NCBI GenBank assembly: GCA_018242215.1
Contig: JAFECG010000026.1
Location: forward strand, 62,001 to 126,000
DNA length: 64,000 nt
From: Pseudomonadota bacterium
GTDB lineage: Bacteria; Pseudomonadota; Alphaproteobacteria; Rhizobiales; Hyphomicrobiaceae
Reading direction: 5' to 3'
Below, in pieces: positions 8,314-16,923 of this stretch (within the stretch, counting starts at the first letter, position 1; each line of letters starts with the position of its first letter). The translations under genes were made by a program, and so were the position numbers. The notes under the pieces were generated by a model, which saw nothing but the letters and a program-made list of their open reading frames with translations, did not search any database and was not told the DNA's origin.

Positions 8314-8613
8314 ATGATGAAGCCACTTCTGGCAGCGATGGCGCTTGCCTTGTCTACCTCGGTTGCGGTCGCGGCAGAGGACAGCAACCTCACCACGAAA
8401 GCGATGCATGACCTGCCTGGTAACAACGGTGCCGGCGTGACCACCAATCCGACTGCGAAGCCCAATTCCGGGAGCCTGTCGGAGAAGCAAATGCAGCAGC
8501 AGCCAGGCGTCAACAGCGACACGAGCGGCATGACGGCGACGCCGAATGCCAAACCGGCGGATGGCTCTCTTGAGGGCGCTGAAATGGACCAGAATGCGGG
8601 CGCCCGCAAATAA
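8314..8613 (+). CDS. Small secreted protein with an internal 20-residue repeat
   Basis: A 99-residue protein with a clear signal peptide (MKPLLAAMALALSTSVAVAA). The mature part is polar, lacks cysteines, and contains a twofold repeat: residues 41-60 (GVTTNPTAKPNSGSLSEKQM) and 72-91 (GMTATPNAKPADGSLEGAEM), 31 residues apart. I do not recognise a family. GGAG lies 8 bases before the ATG; a second ATG follows immediately. It is probably periplasmic and disordered; function unknown. Confidence 0.7.
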   Translation: MMKPLLAAMALALSTSVAVAAEDSNLTTKAMHDLPGNNGAGVTTNPTAKPNSGSLSEKQMQQQPGVNSDTSGMTATPNAKPADGSLEGAEMDQNAGARK

Positions 8614-9029
8614 TACGCGCTGTTCCCACCGGAGTTGGTGGGATGGCCTCGTGCGGGAGGAGGGAAGAAGAAGACTGCTTCTTCTCTCCGACCCCGAAAT
8701 GAAAAAATTGAAATAGATTCCGACTTTTCTCACGACTGCGCGACGCGAACGAACGAGGCGCGAGGGCGCCATTTGAATTGCGCCGCGACATCGGGGTTGC
8801 GTTGCAGCTCACGTCAATGCGATCGCCCATATCATCGCCGTGTCGCAAATCCGCCAAACGGTGTTGGCATCACGATGATTACAAATTTGAGCGGCAAAAA
8901 GCGCGTGGCATGACCGGCGTCTTTATGGGGCGCCTATTTTTTTGAGCGCTGCTTCCCATCGAATCTTTATGAGCGGATGCCTACGTTCCCGAGTGTGCCG
9001 AGAATGCGCACAAGAAACGGTGAACGATC
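8614..9029. other. Gene-free stretch of 416 bases
   Basis: Contains a small hairpin cccaccggagttggtggg soon after the preceding stop, without a T-run, and otherwise no gene or structure I can support. The last 100 bases should hold the promoter of the gene at 9030. Confidence 0.5.
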
Positions 9030-9332
9030 ATGTCAGGCGAATTCTGGACCAGCAAGCATGTGACCGCGCACGGTTTAGATGCCATCGATGAAATCAAAAA
9101 GCGTGAAGAGAGCCAAGCCGCGCTGATTTTCGCGCTTCTTATCGGTGCCTTTGCTGCGCTGGGCATCTTTCTGTTCGCCCATAGTGCGCCGGACAACGTG
9201 CCTCTGCGTGTGAGCGACTGCACGAGCGTGCAGTCAAAGTCCGCGCGGCTTGCCTGCTTCGACACGCTCGCGCGGGACACCGAGACGCCCTTCAAAGGGG
9301 CACCCCCCGTTTCGATCGACGGCCAGAGATAA
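9030..9332 (+). CDS. Single-pass membrane protein of unknown function
   Basis: A 100-residue protein with a soluble N-terminus, one transmembrane helix (about residues 31-50, ALIFALLIGAFAALGIFLF) and a C-terminal segment containing DCTSVQSKSARLACFDTLARD. This resembles the short cysteine motif (C-x10-12-RLACYD) found in several exported proteins, including some type VI secretion accessory proteins, but nothing else here supports such a role. It is followed after 18 bases by another small gene on the same strand. Confidence 0.6.
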   Translation: MSGEFWTSKHVTAHGLDAIDEIKKREESQAALIFALLIGAFAALGIFLFAHSAPDNVPLRVSDCTSVQSKSARLACFDTLARDTETPFKGAPPVSIDGQR

Positions 9333-9350
9333 TCTTGAAGGGGTTTGATC

Positions 9351-9620
9351 ATGCTCGCCAGCACGCGTCGCGCGCAATTCATCGAGTATTCGATTTTGCA
9401 AAATGCGAAGCCCGCGGGGCCGACGATCGGGAAGCTCGATGGAAATGAGTTTTCGGAATTCGTCTCCGACGAGTTCGGGCGAATTTTCGTGTATTCGGGT
9501 GTCGCGCCTCGCCTCAGTAACGGTCAGTTCGACGATGCCGCGCTGAAAGACGGTGAATTCATCGTGCCGCCGGGGCTCATCTACAGATACCGCGGAAGGG
9601 CGCGACCGCTTGCGGCTTGA
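9351..9620 (+). CDS. Conserved-looking hypothetical protein
   Basis: An 89-residue soluble protein without signal peptide or membrane helix. The sequence is mixed alpha/beta with a YSGVAPRL and FIVPPGLIYRYRGR end, and I cannot assign a family. The ATG at 9351 is chosen because gaagggg is 7 bases upstream; a TTG two codons earlier is also open. It is probably co-transcribed with the preceding membrane protein. Confidence 0.6.
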   Translation: MLASTRRAQFIEYSILQNAKPAGPTIGKLDGNEFSEFVSDEFGRIFVYSGVAPRLSNGQFDDAALKDGEFIVPPGLIYRYRGRARPLAA

Positions 9621-9678
9621 GGCGATCTACGCGCGCCGGGCGGACGTCATTCACGCTCCGCCGGTCGCGCGGCAAAGA

Positions 9679-10137
9679 TCATTTGATGCCGAGTAGCTCG
9701 ACGTCGAAGATCAGCGTGGCGTTCGGCGGGATGACGCCGCCGGCGCCGCGTGCGCCGTAGCCGAGCTGCGGCGGAATGATGAGGGTGCGCTTGCCGCCGA
9801 CTTTCATCGATGCGACGCCTTCATCCCATCCTTTGATCACGCGACCGGTGCCGATCGGAAATTCGAACGGCGTGCCGCGATCCAAGGAGGAGTCAAATTT
9901 CGCGCCCTTCTTGCCGTCGACGTAGAGCCAGCCGGTGTAGTTCATCACACAGATCTGTCCCGTCTCGGGCGTCGCCCCGGTGCCGACTTGCGTGTCTTCG
10001 TATTGGAGGCCGGACGGTGTGGTGGTCATGGATGATCCTTGCGTTTCTGCTTGTGCTTGGTTGTCAGGAAGAATGGCGCTGCCGATGGCGAGCGCAGCGG
10101 CAATGGCCATTATGGCCGGGAAGCGGGTGTGACGCAT
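9679..10137 (-). CDS. Exported FKBP-type peptidyl-prolyl cis-trans isomerase
   Basis: A 152-residue protein: signal peptide (about 1-31, ending AQAE), then one complete FKBP domain. Family residues are present: GLQYEDTQVGTG, VMNYTGWLYVDGKKGAKFDSSLDRGTPFEFPIGTGRVIKGWDEGV, and a C-terminal IPPQLGYGARGAGGVIPPNATLIFDVEL. It should catalyse proline isomerisation in folding proteins of the periplasm. The ATG at 10137 is preferred over one 13 codons upstream because GGAGG precedes it at correct spacing and the signal peptide then starts at once. Confidence 0.93.
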   Translation of the reverse strand: MRHTRFPAIMAIAAALAIGSAILPDNQAQAETQGSSMTTTPSGLQYEDTQVGTGATPETGQICVMNYTGWLYVDGKKGAKFDSSLDRGTPFEFPIGTGRVIKGWDEGVASMKVGGKRTLIIPPQLGYGARGAGGVIPPNATLIFDVELLGIK

Positions 10138-10293
10138 TCTGGTTCCTCCATTTTGTGCGGTGTCCTTTGCGGACACTCGTTCTCGATTTTTTCGTCATCA
10201 CGGCGAAGGCCGGAATCCACGACAAGCCTCAAAAATTCGCCTGCGGATGGTTGTCGCGGATAGCCGTTTCGGCGGACATGACGGTCGTGAAGT

Positions 10294-12546
10294 TTACGTG
10301 CTCAACTCACCCTGCATCAGTTTCGGCAGGAAGCTTTCGTGCGCGGTGCGGAGTTCGGATAGCGGCAGCGCGCCTTCGCCCTTCAGCGCGATGGCGTTGC
10401 CGCCGACGCGGCCAATGATACGAGCGGGTAATTCGAGAAGGCGCGCGCGTTCCAAAACTTCCTCGGCTTTCTGCGGCGTGACCTCGACGACGTAGCGGCC
10501 TTGATCTTCTCCGAACCAGACTGCGTGCGCGGGTAGCTTGCCTTCATAGGCGAATAGTTCGACGCCGAGGCCGGAAGCTTCGCGCGTCAAGCCATTCTTG
10601 CCCGCCGCGAGCGCCATTTCGGCGATGGCGACGAGCAGTCCGCCGTCGGCGCAATCATGAACTGCGAGCGCGCGACCTTCGCGGATCAATGTCCGGATCA
10701 GGCGTCCGGCCTTGATCTCGTCTTCGAGATCGACTGGCGGCGGTGCACCTTCGAATTTGCCGGTTGCGTGCTGCTGGTAGAGCGACTGGCCGAGGTGGCC
10801 TTCCTCGCGGCCGATGACGATCAGGACGTCGCCTTCGTTTTTCAGTCGGATGTCGGCGAGCTTCGAAGAGTCCGGCACGAGACCGACGCCGCCGATGGCG
10901 GGAGTTGGCGGAATGCCGACACCATTCGTCTCGTTGTAGAGCGAGACGTTGCCGGAAACGACAGGGTAGCCGAGCGCGGTGCAGGCCTCGCCCATGCCGC
11001 GGCAGCTCGCAACGAACTGGCCCATGATTTCAGGGCGCTCGGGATTGGCGAAGTTCATGTTGTCGGTGATGGCGAGCGGATCGGCGCCGACAGCTGTCAG
11101 GTTGCGCCACGTCTCGACGACGGCTTGCTTGGTGCCTTCTTCCGGATCGGCGGTGACGTAACGTGGTGTCACATCGCAGGCGACAGCGATGGCTTTTTGC
11201 GTCCCGTGAACGCGGACAACGCCAGCGTCGCCACCCGGACGGCCGACGGTGTCGCCCATCACCATGTGGTCGTACTGCTCCCAAATCCAGCGGCGGGAGG
11301 CCAGATGATGACCTGCCATCAGATCCTTCAGCGTGCCGACGATGGAGTTCGGCGCCGGAACCCATTCGGGCAAAATCTTCGCGGGCTTTTTCGGCTCGGT
11401 GTAGGGGCGCTTGTACATCGGCGCCGAGTTCGCAAGCACCGGCACGGGCAGATCGGCTTCGACCTCACCCTTGTGCTTGATGATCATGCGCTGGGTGTCG
11501 GTGGTGTGGCCTATGACAGCGAAGTCGAGGCCCCATTTCTCGAAGATCGCCTTTGCGTCGGCTTCGCGTTCGGGCTTCAGGATCATCAGCATGCGCTCTT
11601 GGCTTTCCGAGAGCATCATCTCGTAAGCAGTCATGCCGGTTTCGCGCTGGGGCACGAGATCGAGGTCCAGCTCGATGCCGACGCCGCCCTTGTCGGCCAT
11701 TTCAGATGTGGATGACGTGAGACCGGCCGCGCCCATGTCCTGGATGGCGATGATCGAGTCCGTCGCCATCAATTCGAGACAGGCTTCGATCAAAAGCTTT
11801 TCGGTGAATGGGTCGCCGACCTGTACGGTCGGGCGTTTCTCATCCGACTTCTCGTCGAACTCGGCCGACGCCATCGTGGCGCCGTGAATGCCGTCGCGGC
11901 CCGTTTTCGATCCGACGTAGACGACCGGCAGGCCGACGCCCTTCGCGGCGGAATAAAAAATCCTGTCGGTCTTGGCGAGGCCAACACACATAGCGTTGAC
12001 GAGGATGTTGTTGTTGTAGCCTTCGTCGAAATTCGTTTCGCCGCCGATGGTCGGGACGCCGGTGCAGTTGCCGTAATGGGCGATGCCGGCGACGACGCCG
12101 GAGACGAGGTGGCGCGTCTTGGCGTGATCCGGCGCGCCGAAGCGCAACGCGTTCATGTTCGCGACGGGCCGGGCTCCCATCGTGAAGACGTCGCGCATGA
12201 TGCCGCCGACGCCGGTCGCCGCGCCTTGGAACGGCTCGATGTAGGAGGGGTGGTTGTGGCTTTCCATCTTGAAGACGACGGCGTCGCCGTCTCCGAGGTC
12301 GACGACGCCCGCATTCTCGCCGGGGCCTTGGATGACCTGGGGGCCGGTGGTCGGTAGCGTCTTCAGCCAGACGCGGGAGGATTTGTAGGAGCAGTGCTCG
12401 CTCCACATGACCGAGAAAATGCCGAGTTCGCAGATCGACGGCTCGCGGCCGAGGATTTCGAGCAGACGCTCGTACTCATCCGGTTTCAGGCCGTGTTCGG
12501 CAACGATTTCGGGGGTGATTTTGCGGGCGGTCGTCGTCTCGGTCAT
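10294..12546 (-). CDS. purL: Phosphoribosylformylglycinamidine synthase subunit PurL
   Basis: Large synthetase subunit of the three-part FGAM synthase (PurL-PurS-PurQ), fourth step of purine synthesis: converts FGAR and glutamine-derived ammonia to FGAM using ATP. The 750-residue length fits the small PurL form, which needs PurS and PurQ. Typical segments: [86 protein letters not shown], and [15 protein letters not shown]. purS and purQ lie 5-6 kb upstream on the same strand, so the operon has been opened by other genes; an intergenic palindrome lies before purL. Confidence 0.98.
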   Translation of the reverse strand: MTETTTARKITPEIVAEHGLKPDEYERLLEILGREPSICELGIFSVMWSEHCSYKSSRVWLKTLPTTGPQVIQGPGENAGVVDLGDGDAVVFKMESHNHPSYIEPFQGAATGVGGIMRDVFTMGARPVANMNALRFGAPDHAKTRHLVSGVVAGIAHYGNCTGVPTIGGETNFDEGYNNNILVNAMCVGLAKTDRIFYSAAKGVGLPVVYVGSKTGRDGIHGATMASAEFDEKSDEKRPTVQVGDPFTEKLLIEACLELMATDSIIAIQDMGAAGLTSSTSEMADKGGVGIELDLDLVPQRETGMTAYEMMLSESQERMLMILKPEREADAKAIFEKWGLDFAVIGHTTDTQRMIIKHKGEVEADLPVPVLANSAPMYKRPYTEPKKPAKILPEWVPAPNSIVGTLKDLMAGHHLASRRWIWEQYDHMVMGDTVGRPGGDAGVVRVHGTQKAIAVACDVTPRYVTADPEEGTKQAVVETWRNLTAVGADPLAITDNMNFANPERPEIMGQFVASCRGMGEACTALGYPVVSGNVSLYNETNGVGIPPTPAIGGVGLVPDSSKLADIRLKNEGDVLIVIGREEGHLGQSLYQQHATGKFEGAPPPVDLEDEIKAGRLIRTLIREGRALAVHDCADGGLLVAIAEMALAAGKNGLTREASGLGVELFAYEGKLPAHAVWFGEDQGRYVVEVTPQKAEEVLERARLLELPARIIGRVGGNAIALKGEGALPLSELRTAHESFLPKLMQGELST

Positions 12547-12618
12547 TCAAGGTCTCGCGGGGCGCTTCGATTGCGACCGCTTATATGGGGTCGAGGCCGA
12601 TTTGTCCCCTTTAGTTGG

Positions 12619-12657
12619 CGCCTTGCGACTCCGCTTCGCGGAGCCGGCCGCAAGGCG
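12619..12657 (-). repeat. Two-tier palindromic element, copy 2
   Basis: The outer stem cgccttgcg (12619-12627) pairs with cgcaaggcg (12649-12657); the inner stem ctccgc/gcggag (12629-12634/12638-12643) closes on ttc. The inner core matches copies at 2743 and 14288, whereas the outer stem sequence is different yet fully complementary. It lies between the DUF305 stop and the purL start. Confidence 0.75.
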
Positions 12658-12761
12658 CGGGATTGTGACTTCTTTCTTCGTCGGCGGGCCATTGCCGCCA
12701 GCACGCTTCACTGCCGCCTGCGCCTGCAAGGCGGGAACAAGTTGAGAGCTTTCGGGCCTAA

Positions 12762-13142
12762 CTACTTCCCGTGCTTGGCGAGCCACGCATTCATAAAGGC
12801 GATTTCGGTTTCCTGGGCCTTGATGATGTCCTCGGCGAGCTTCCGGATCTCGGGGTCCTTGCCGTATTGCAACTCGACCTTGGCCATGTCGATGGCGCCC
12901 TGGTGGTGCGGGATCATGCCCTTCACGAAATCGACGTCGGTCTCGCCGGTGTAGGACATCACCATGTTCTTATGCATCTTCTGCATGGATTCCTCGAAGG
13001 CCTTCGAGGATGGCGCGGATTCGGCAGACATGGCGCCCGTGTTCATATGGTCCATATCCATGGAATTCATGTCCATGTCCTCAGCCAACGCCGGCGTTGC
13101 AGCGAGAAAGCCGAGGCAAAGAAGTCCGGCGGCGAGTCTCAT
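12762..13142 (-). CDS. DUF305 secreted protein, methionine/histidine-rich
   Basis: A 126-residue exported protein of the DUF305 (CopM-like) four-helix family. A signal peptide (about 1-20) is followed by a Met/Asp-rich stretch (MDMNSMDMDHMN) of the kind seen in periplasmic copper binders, then the family signature VDFVKGMIPHHQGAIDMAKVELQYGKDPEIRKLAEDIIKAQETEIAFM. Copper binding in the periplasm is inferred from these Met and His residues and from studied relatives; no copper pump or regulator is adjacent. Gene and family are certain, function is not. Confidence 0.88.
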   Translation of the reverse strand: MRLAAGLLCLGFLAATPALAEDMDMNSMDMDHMNTGAMSAESAPSSKAFEESMQKMHKNMVMSYTGETDVDFVKGMIPHHQGAIDMAKVELQYGKDPEIRKLAEDIIKAQETEIAFMNAWLAKHGK

Positions 13143-13893
13143 GAAGATGTCCTTTCCGATTCGAGAAGGGGACGGATCGTTTCCATCCTACGTTGCGTTT
13201 GGAGCGCTTATAGCCGGGGGGACGGCTGTTGTCGCCGCGATCATCAGAGCCAGATCAGCTCGTTCGTCATTCGGCGATTTCAATCTGAATGCGGAATGAA
13301 TCTCCGTTGTCTTTCCCTGCGGCGCCGCAGCGCTGCGATACCCGCATTTCTGAGTTGCGGCGAGATGCCATTTTATTCAGCAGATCCTGTCGCCTATATG
13401 CGCAATCAAGCAGCATCGTTCGCGGCCTCCTGCAGCCGCAAGAAAGCACGAGAAAGACTCTTCCCATGTCATCGTCTACGTTCGCCGGGGCCCGGTCGCT
13501 GTTTGCTGACGTTTCATTCGCGGACCTGTGGCGCGCCATTCGTTTCGGCAGAATAGGTGTGCACAAAATGACCCCGATGTCCCTCAAAGCGGCGTACGCG
13601 TCGCGTTTTGCTGCCCAATCGCAGCCCTCCGCAACGGATGCGAGGCTCACCAAGCAGCATGGATGCTGCGCAGGCTGACGCTTTCTGTCCTATCCGTCCG
13701 TACTGTGACGGTTTCGCGCTGCAAGCGACGCGATCCGGAATTGCGCTGCGGAGGATTTTTCGCGCGACGGCAGTGGCGTATGGAAGAAGCGTCTTTCGGG
13801 CCTTTGCTCGCGCGCTGATAACGCAGCTGCGAAAGTCGCGCCCTGATTGGTTGCCTCGGCGCTTCCAAGTCCACGCTTGCAAGCCGTTCGAGC
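13143..13893. other. Gene-poor stretch ending in a strong terminator
   Basis: No recognised protein. The best small frame on the + strand (13466-13678, 70 codons, ending QHGCCAG) has a mediocre SD and a composition like non-coding DNA. Because a perfect terminator for rightward transcription follows at 13894, a transcript probably runs through here: an unidentified small RNA or small protein. I looked for 4.5S, 6S, tmRNA and RNase P signatures and did not find them. Confidence 0.4.
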
Positions 13894-13927
13894 AAGGGAG
13901 GGAGATGCAACTCCCTCCCTTTTTTAT
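13894..13927 (+). terminator. Strong rho-independent terminator
   Basis: Perfect 11-bp stem aagggagggag / ctccctccctt with loop atgcaa and a run of T residues. It points rightward and has no recognised gene before it. Confidence 0.85.
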
Positions 13928-14070
13928 TTTCGTCCTAGCTTCTGATTTCGTTAAGGTTTTTAGACAACGCCCGCGGCGAAATCGCGCTGCTTGGCACGCA
14001 TGATAGGGCTGCTCGGGATCCCCTGGTGCAACGCACGCGGATCGCCTATCTACACCGTAGAAGAAAGCGG

Positions 14071-14117
14071 CCCGGGGGCTAATCCCGGGAGTTAGGCGGG
14101 TCAGGTGTTCTGTCCTG
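14071..14117 (+). other. Structured leader in front of the 29-codon ORF
   Basis: Two adjacent hairpins: cccggg (14071-14076) with cccggg (14084-14089) around ggctaat, and cagg/cctg (14102-14105/14114-14117) extended by two G-C pairs. They lie 27 bases before a well-placed SD and ATG. The sequence does not match any riboswitch I know. Confidence 0.4.
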
Positions 14118-14143
14118 CCGGCTAGCTCAAAACAGGTGATATT

Positions 14144-14233
14144 ATGAAGGCCTTCGTGTTCGCTGTGTTCAACTCGCTGTCGCTCGGCTCTCAGCCGGCG
14201 CGCAAAAACCAGCGGCGCGGGAACGTCCGCTAA
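14144..14233 (+). CDS. Putative 29-residue small protein or leader peptide
   Basis: An ATG with a good SD (AGGTGA, 5 bases upstream) opens a 29-codon frame: MKAFVFAVFNSLSLGSQP followed by a basic tail rich in Arg, Lys and Gln. The N-terminal half is hydrophobic, the last third strongly positive. A hairpin overlaps the stop and a perfect terminator follows 25 bases later, so it forms a self-contained unit of about 200 bases with a structured 5' region. No amino acid is clearly over-represented (three Phe, three Ser), so an attenuator role is not obvious. I know no family for it. Confidence 0.45.
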   Translation: MKAFVFAVFNSLSLGSQPARKNQRRGNVR

Positions 14234-14258
14234 TTCGCGGGACGTTTGACTGCACGAA

Positions 14259-14284
14259 AAAGGAGCCGAGAGGCTCCTTTTTTG
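14259..14284 (+). terminator. Terminator after the 29-codon ORF
   Basis: Perfect 9-bp stem aaaggagcc / ggctccttt, GAGA loop, followed by T residues. Confidence 0.85.
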
Positions 14285-14287
14285 TTG

Positions 14288-14328
14288 GTCGCTGGAGCGA
14301 CTCCGCTCCGTGGAGCCGGCCCAGCGAC
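14288..14328 (+). repeat. Two-tier palindromic element, copy 3
   Basis: Outer stem gtcgctgg (14288-14295) with ccagcgac (14321-14328), inner ctccgc/gtggag with one G-T pair. Same inner core as the copies at 2743 and 12619, again with its own outer stem. Confidence 0.75.
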
Positions 14329-14421
14329 GGGCGTGGGGATAGAGCCAGGTCTGTATGTGCCTAGCGGCGGCCGCGCGAAACGCCTGTCGCCGGGCACATA
14401 AAAGCTTCGACCAACAAAAGC

Positions 14422-14673
14422 TTACCAGTGTCCGGAGAGGGCCGGTGCTGAGCGTACATTTCGAAAGATGACGTCTGGCCGGATCCGCGGTGCGGACGCC
14501 ATTGCAACGATCCGTTGCTCCGTCAAAGTCCGAAGATGATGCGAAAGCTTGAGATAGAGTTGCTTCATGCGCATCAGGCGCATGGCGCTCGGGGCGGGCG
14601 ACCGCAGCTCACGGTCGATCATCTCACGGATGTGCGTGGCACGTTCGAGAAGGACCAGGAAACGACGGGACAT
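14422..14673 (-). CDS. DUF465 (YdcH-like) small protein
   Basis: An 83-residue protein whose first 55 residues form the two-helix pattern of DUF465: FLVLLERATHIREMIDRELR, then SAMRLMRMKQLYLKLSHHLRTL, matching the family's helix-turn-helix hairpin with a basic K-x2-YLKL segment. The C-terminal 25 residues are unrelated. GGAGGA is correctly spaced before the ATG at 14673; the frame is open further upstream but that part looks non-coding. DUF465 proteins have no established function. Confidence 0.65.
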   Translation of the reverse strand: MSRRFLVLLERATHIREMIDRELRSPAPSAMRLMRMKQLYLKLSHHLRTLTEQRIVAMASAPRIRPDVIFRNVRSAPALSGHW

Positions 14674-14874
14674 AGACTTCCTCCGGTTCGGAAAATTGGA
14701 GGTATGTCCGGTAAAGAGTCGAGGCACCGGGCATACCCGATGCGGTCCGACATCGCAGCACCATCGTGGTACTGCCAGAGGGGCCCGGCCCCGCAACACA
14801 ATTGACATAGGAGCGGAGCTTCGGCGTACAAGGGGGCCCCTGCAGATGCCATGGAAAGATCACAATCGAGGCCG

Positions 14875-15756
14875 TCAGGCTCTCGCAGGCAGGCTCATGG
14901 CAAGGAAATTCTTCAGAGCGGGATTGAGGTTTGTCGGGCGCCACGCGAGCACATGCTCGACCGACGGGGCATCAGCCAAGCTTATGCACGACACGCTCGG
15001 CAGCGCGAGCCTGCGCATAGACTCCGGGACAAGTGCGATCCCGAGGCCTTCAGCAACGAGATTGATGATCGTGTTCTGAAGCTGGGCTTGCAATCTGATC
15101 GTCGGCTCGAATCCGGCATCGCGGCAGTAATCCTCCACGGCCTTGCGGATCATCGATGCCGAATCGGCTGACGTGGCGATGAGCGGTTCATCCTTGATGT
15201 CCTCAGGGCCAGCAGAATTGCGTCCGGCGAGCCGATGGCTGCCGTAGACCGCGAGGCAAAGCCGTTCCTGGTAAATCGGCCGGATTTCGAGGCCGCGGAC
15301 GGCACCCGGTGAGAATAGGATGCCCGCGTCGAAGCGACCGGCGAGGACTTCGCCAATGAGGGCGTGCGGCACCACTTCGCGCAGCTTCAGATCGATTTCC
15401 GGATAAGCCGCGATATAGCCGCGCGCGAGGCCGGGCAGCACCGTATAGGCGGCATGCATCATGAAGCCGATCGAAAGTTCGCCAAGCTCGCCGCGGTCGG
15501 CTGCTTTGGCATTCCGGCAGGCTTCGTCGAACGATGCGATGACGGCGCGCGCGTCCTGGAGGAAGCGGCTCCCGGCATGCGTGAGCGTCGCCTGCCGCGA
15601 GTGGCGCTCGATGAGCCTCACGCCCAGGTCTTTTTCCAGCGCTGCGATCTGGCGGCTGAGCGGGGGTTGGCTCAGATGCAGGCGTTCTGCCGCGCGCCCG
15701 AAGTGCAGGGTTTCCGCCAGCGTCACGAAATACCGCATCTGTCGAATGTCGATCAT
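14875..15756 (-). CDS. LysR-family transcriptional regulator
   Basis: A 293-residue LysR regulator: N-terminal winged helix-turn-helix (MIDIRQMRYFVTLAETLHFGRAAERLHLSQPPLSRQIAALEKDLGVRLIERHSR) and a periplasmic-binding-protein-like effector domain from about residue 90. The N-terminal region and the LSIGFMMHAAY start of the effector domain resemble the BenM/CatR/CbbR-like group that senses aromatic or organic acids. It is transcribed away from an AEC transporter 97 bases away, which is its probable target. A perfect T-N11-A dyad lies directly before its start codon, consistent with autoregulation. The effector is unknown. Confidence 0.93.
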   Translation of the reverse strand: MIDIRQMRYFVTLAETLHFGRAAERLHLSQPPLSRQIAALEKDLGVRLIERHSRQATLTHAGSRFLQDARAVIASFDEACRNAKAADRGELGELSIGFMMHAAYTVLPGLARGYIAAYPEIDLKLREVVPHALIGEVLAGRFDAGILFSPGAVRGLEIRPIYQERLCLAVYGSHRLAGRNSAGPEDIKDEPLIATSADSASMIRKAVEDYCRDAGFEPTIRLQAQLQNTIINLVAEGLGIALVPESMRRLALPSVSCISLADAPSVEHVLAWRPTNLNPALKNFLAMSLPARA

Positions 15757-15757
15757 G

Positions 15758-15772
15758 ATACCGAAAAGGTAT
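15758..15772. promoter_or_regulatory. LysR-type operator (T-N11-A dyad)
   Basis: ATACC-gaaaa-GGTAT is a perfect inverted repeat containing T-N11-A, the LysR-family consensus, 2 bases upstream of the regulator's start codon and about 80 bases from the divergent AEC transporter. Confidence 0.6.
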
Positions 15773-15852
15773 GGATTTAGCTCTCAATCAGCATTGGATT
15801 ATATCGATGACCGCGCCCACGTACAGCTCCGGTTTCACCGGAGCGGCGTGCC

Positions 15853-16788
15853 ATGCTGTCCACCCTGCTGATCGTTCTTCCCGTCTTCTCATTGGTGCTC
15901 GCCGGCTGGGTTGTGCGGCGTATCGGTGTTCTTGGGCCCCATGCCACAAGCGAACTCAACAGGTTCGTCGTTTATCTCGCGCTGCCTGCGCTTCTCTTTC
16001 GCATCACCAGCCACGCGCACCCGAGCGATCTTTGGCAGCCGGGGTTCATCGCGGTCTTCGGCATCGCGACCCTGATGATCTTCGTCCTGACGGTTGCGGT
16101 GCGGATGCGCGCGCCCGGGAATCTGGCCGACGCAGCGATTGACGGTCTCAATGCCGGTTACGGCAACACGTCATACATGGGTTTCCCGATCACGCTCGCC
16201 GTTCTCGGACATCAGGCGCTGGGGCTGACGACGATCGCCTCGATCATCACGGTCTGCATCGTCTTTGCGCTGGCGATCGTCCTCATCGAGATCGATTTGC
16301 AGAGCGAGGCGAAGTCACTGCATCTCGCCAAGAAGGTCGGCCTTTCGCTCGTTTGCAATCCGCTGCTTGTGGCGCCAGCGCTCGGCGCGCTCTTTCCGAT
16401 CACGGGCGTCAGCGTGCCCGCGCCCGCGGAAGAGTTTCTCAAGCTGCTCGGCGGCGCCGCATCGCCCTGTGCGCTTGTCGCCCTCGGATTATTCCTTGCG
16501 GCCAAAACCGAGACGACCTCCCGGGCAACCAATTCTACGGCGCTTCTGGTCGGACTGAAGCTCGTTATCCACCCGATCATCGTGTGGTTTCTCGCGAGCA
16601 CGGTGTTCGATTTGACCCCGACACTGACACGGACCGCCGTTCTATTGGCGGCCATGCCGACCGGAACGGGACCTTTTATGCTTGCTGAGTTTTATGCACG
16701 CGAGGCAGCAATCACCTCGCGGGTCATTCTTTTTTCGACCGTGATCTCGGTTCTGACGGTCTCCGCTTATCTCGCCATGTCGTCCTGA
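15853..16788 (+). CDS. AEC-family (auxin efflux carrier fold) transporter
   Basis: A 311-residue inner-membrane transporter with about ten hydrophobic segments in two five-helix repeats. AEC features: FSLVLAGWVVRRIGVLG and LNRFVVYLALPALLF at the N-terminus, NAGYGNTSYMGFPI in the middle, and PTGTGPFMLAEFY in the last third. Bacterial relatives move organic acids such as malate or malonate, or amino acids; the substrate here is unknown. The divergent LysR gene is the likely regulator. The SD (GGAG at 15840-15843) lies inside a perfect 8-bp hairpin (15826-15833 with 15837-15844), so translation may be structure-limited. Confidence 0.9.
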   Translation: MLSTLLIVLPVFSLVLAGWVVRRIGVLGPHATSELNRFVVYLALPALLFRITSHAHPSDLWQPGFIAVFGIATLMIFVLTVAVRMRAPGNLADAAIDGLNAGYGNTSYMGFPITLAVLGHQALGLTTIASIITVCIVFALAIVLIEIDLQSEAKSLHLAKKVGLSLVCNPLLVAPALGALFPITGVSVPAPAEEFLKLLGGAASPCALVALGLFLAAKTETTSRATNSTALLVGLKLVIHPIIVWFLASTVFDLTPTLTRTAVLLAAMPTGTGPFMLAEFYAREAAITSRVILFSTVISVLTVSAYLAMSS

Positions 16789-16923
16789 TGTTCGCCGTCT
16801 TTTAACGCGTTCGCAATTCTTAGAGACCACAGAATGACCGCGAAGCGCGTGTATGGGCCGTTCAAGCGCGGTTCATCCGCCTACGGCATAGTCGCGCTTA
16901 ACGGATAAGAGGGGATTTCGATC

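Noticed and set aside
10657-11715. 352-codon plus-strand frame opposite purL
   Set aside because: Antisense shadow of a GC-rich conserved gene; composition shows no independent coding.
13466-13678. 70-codon frame as a protein gene
   Set aside because: Mediocre SD, no recognisable features, and composition like non-coding DNA; kept only as a possibility in the gap description.
13992-14013. Sigma-54 promoter (tggcac...gc)
   Set aside because: The spacing between the GG and GC elements is wrong for sigma-54.
14071-14140. Possible cobalamin riboswitch before the 29-codon ORF
   Set aside because: A cagg...cctgcc pair resembles the B12 box, but the other conserved B12 riboswitch blocks are missing and the downstream gene is not a cobalamin gene.
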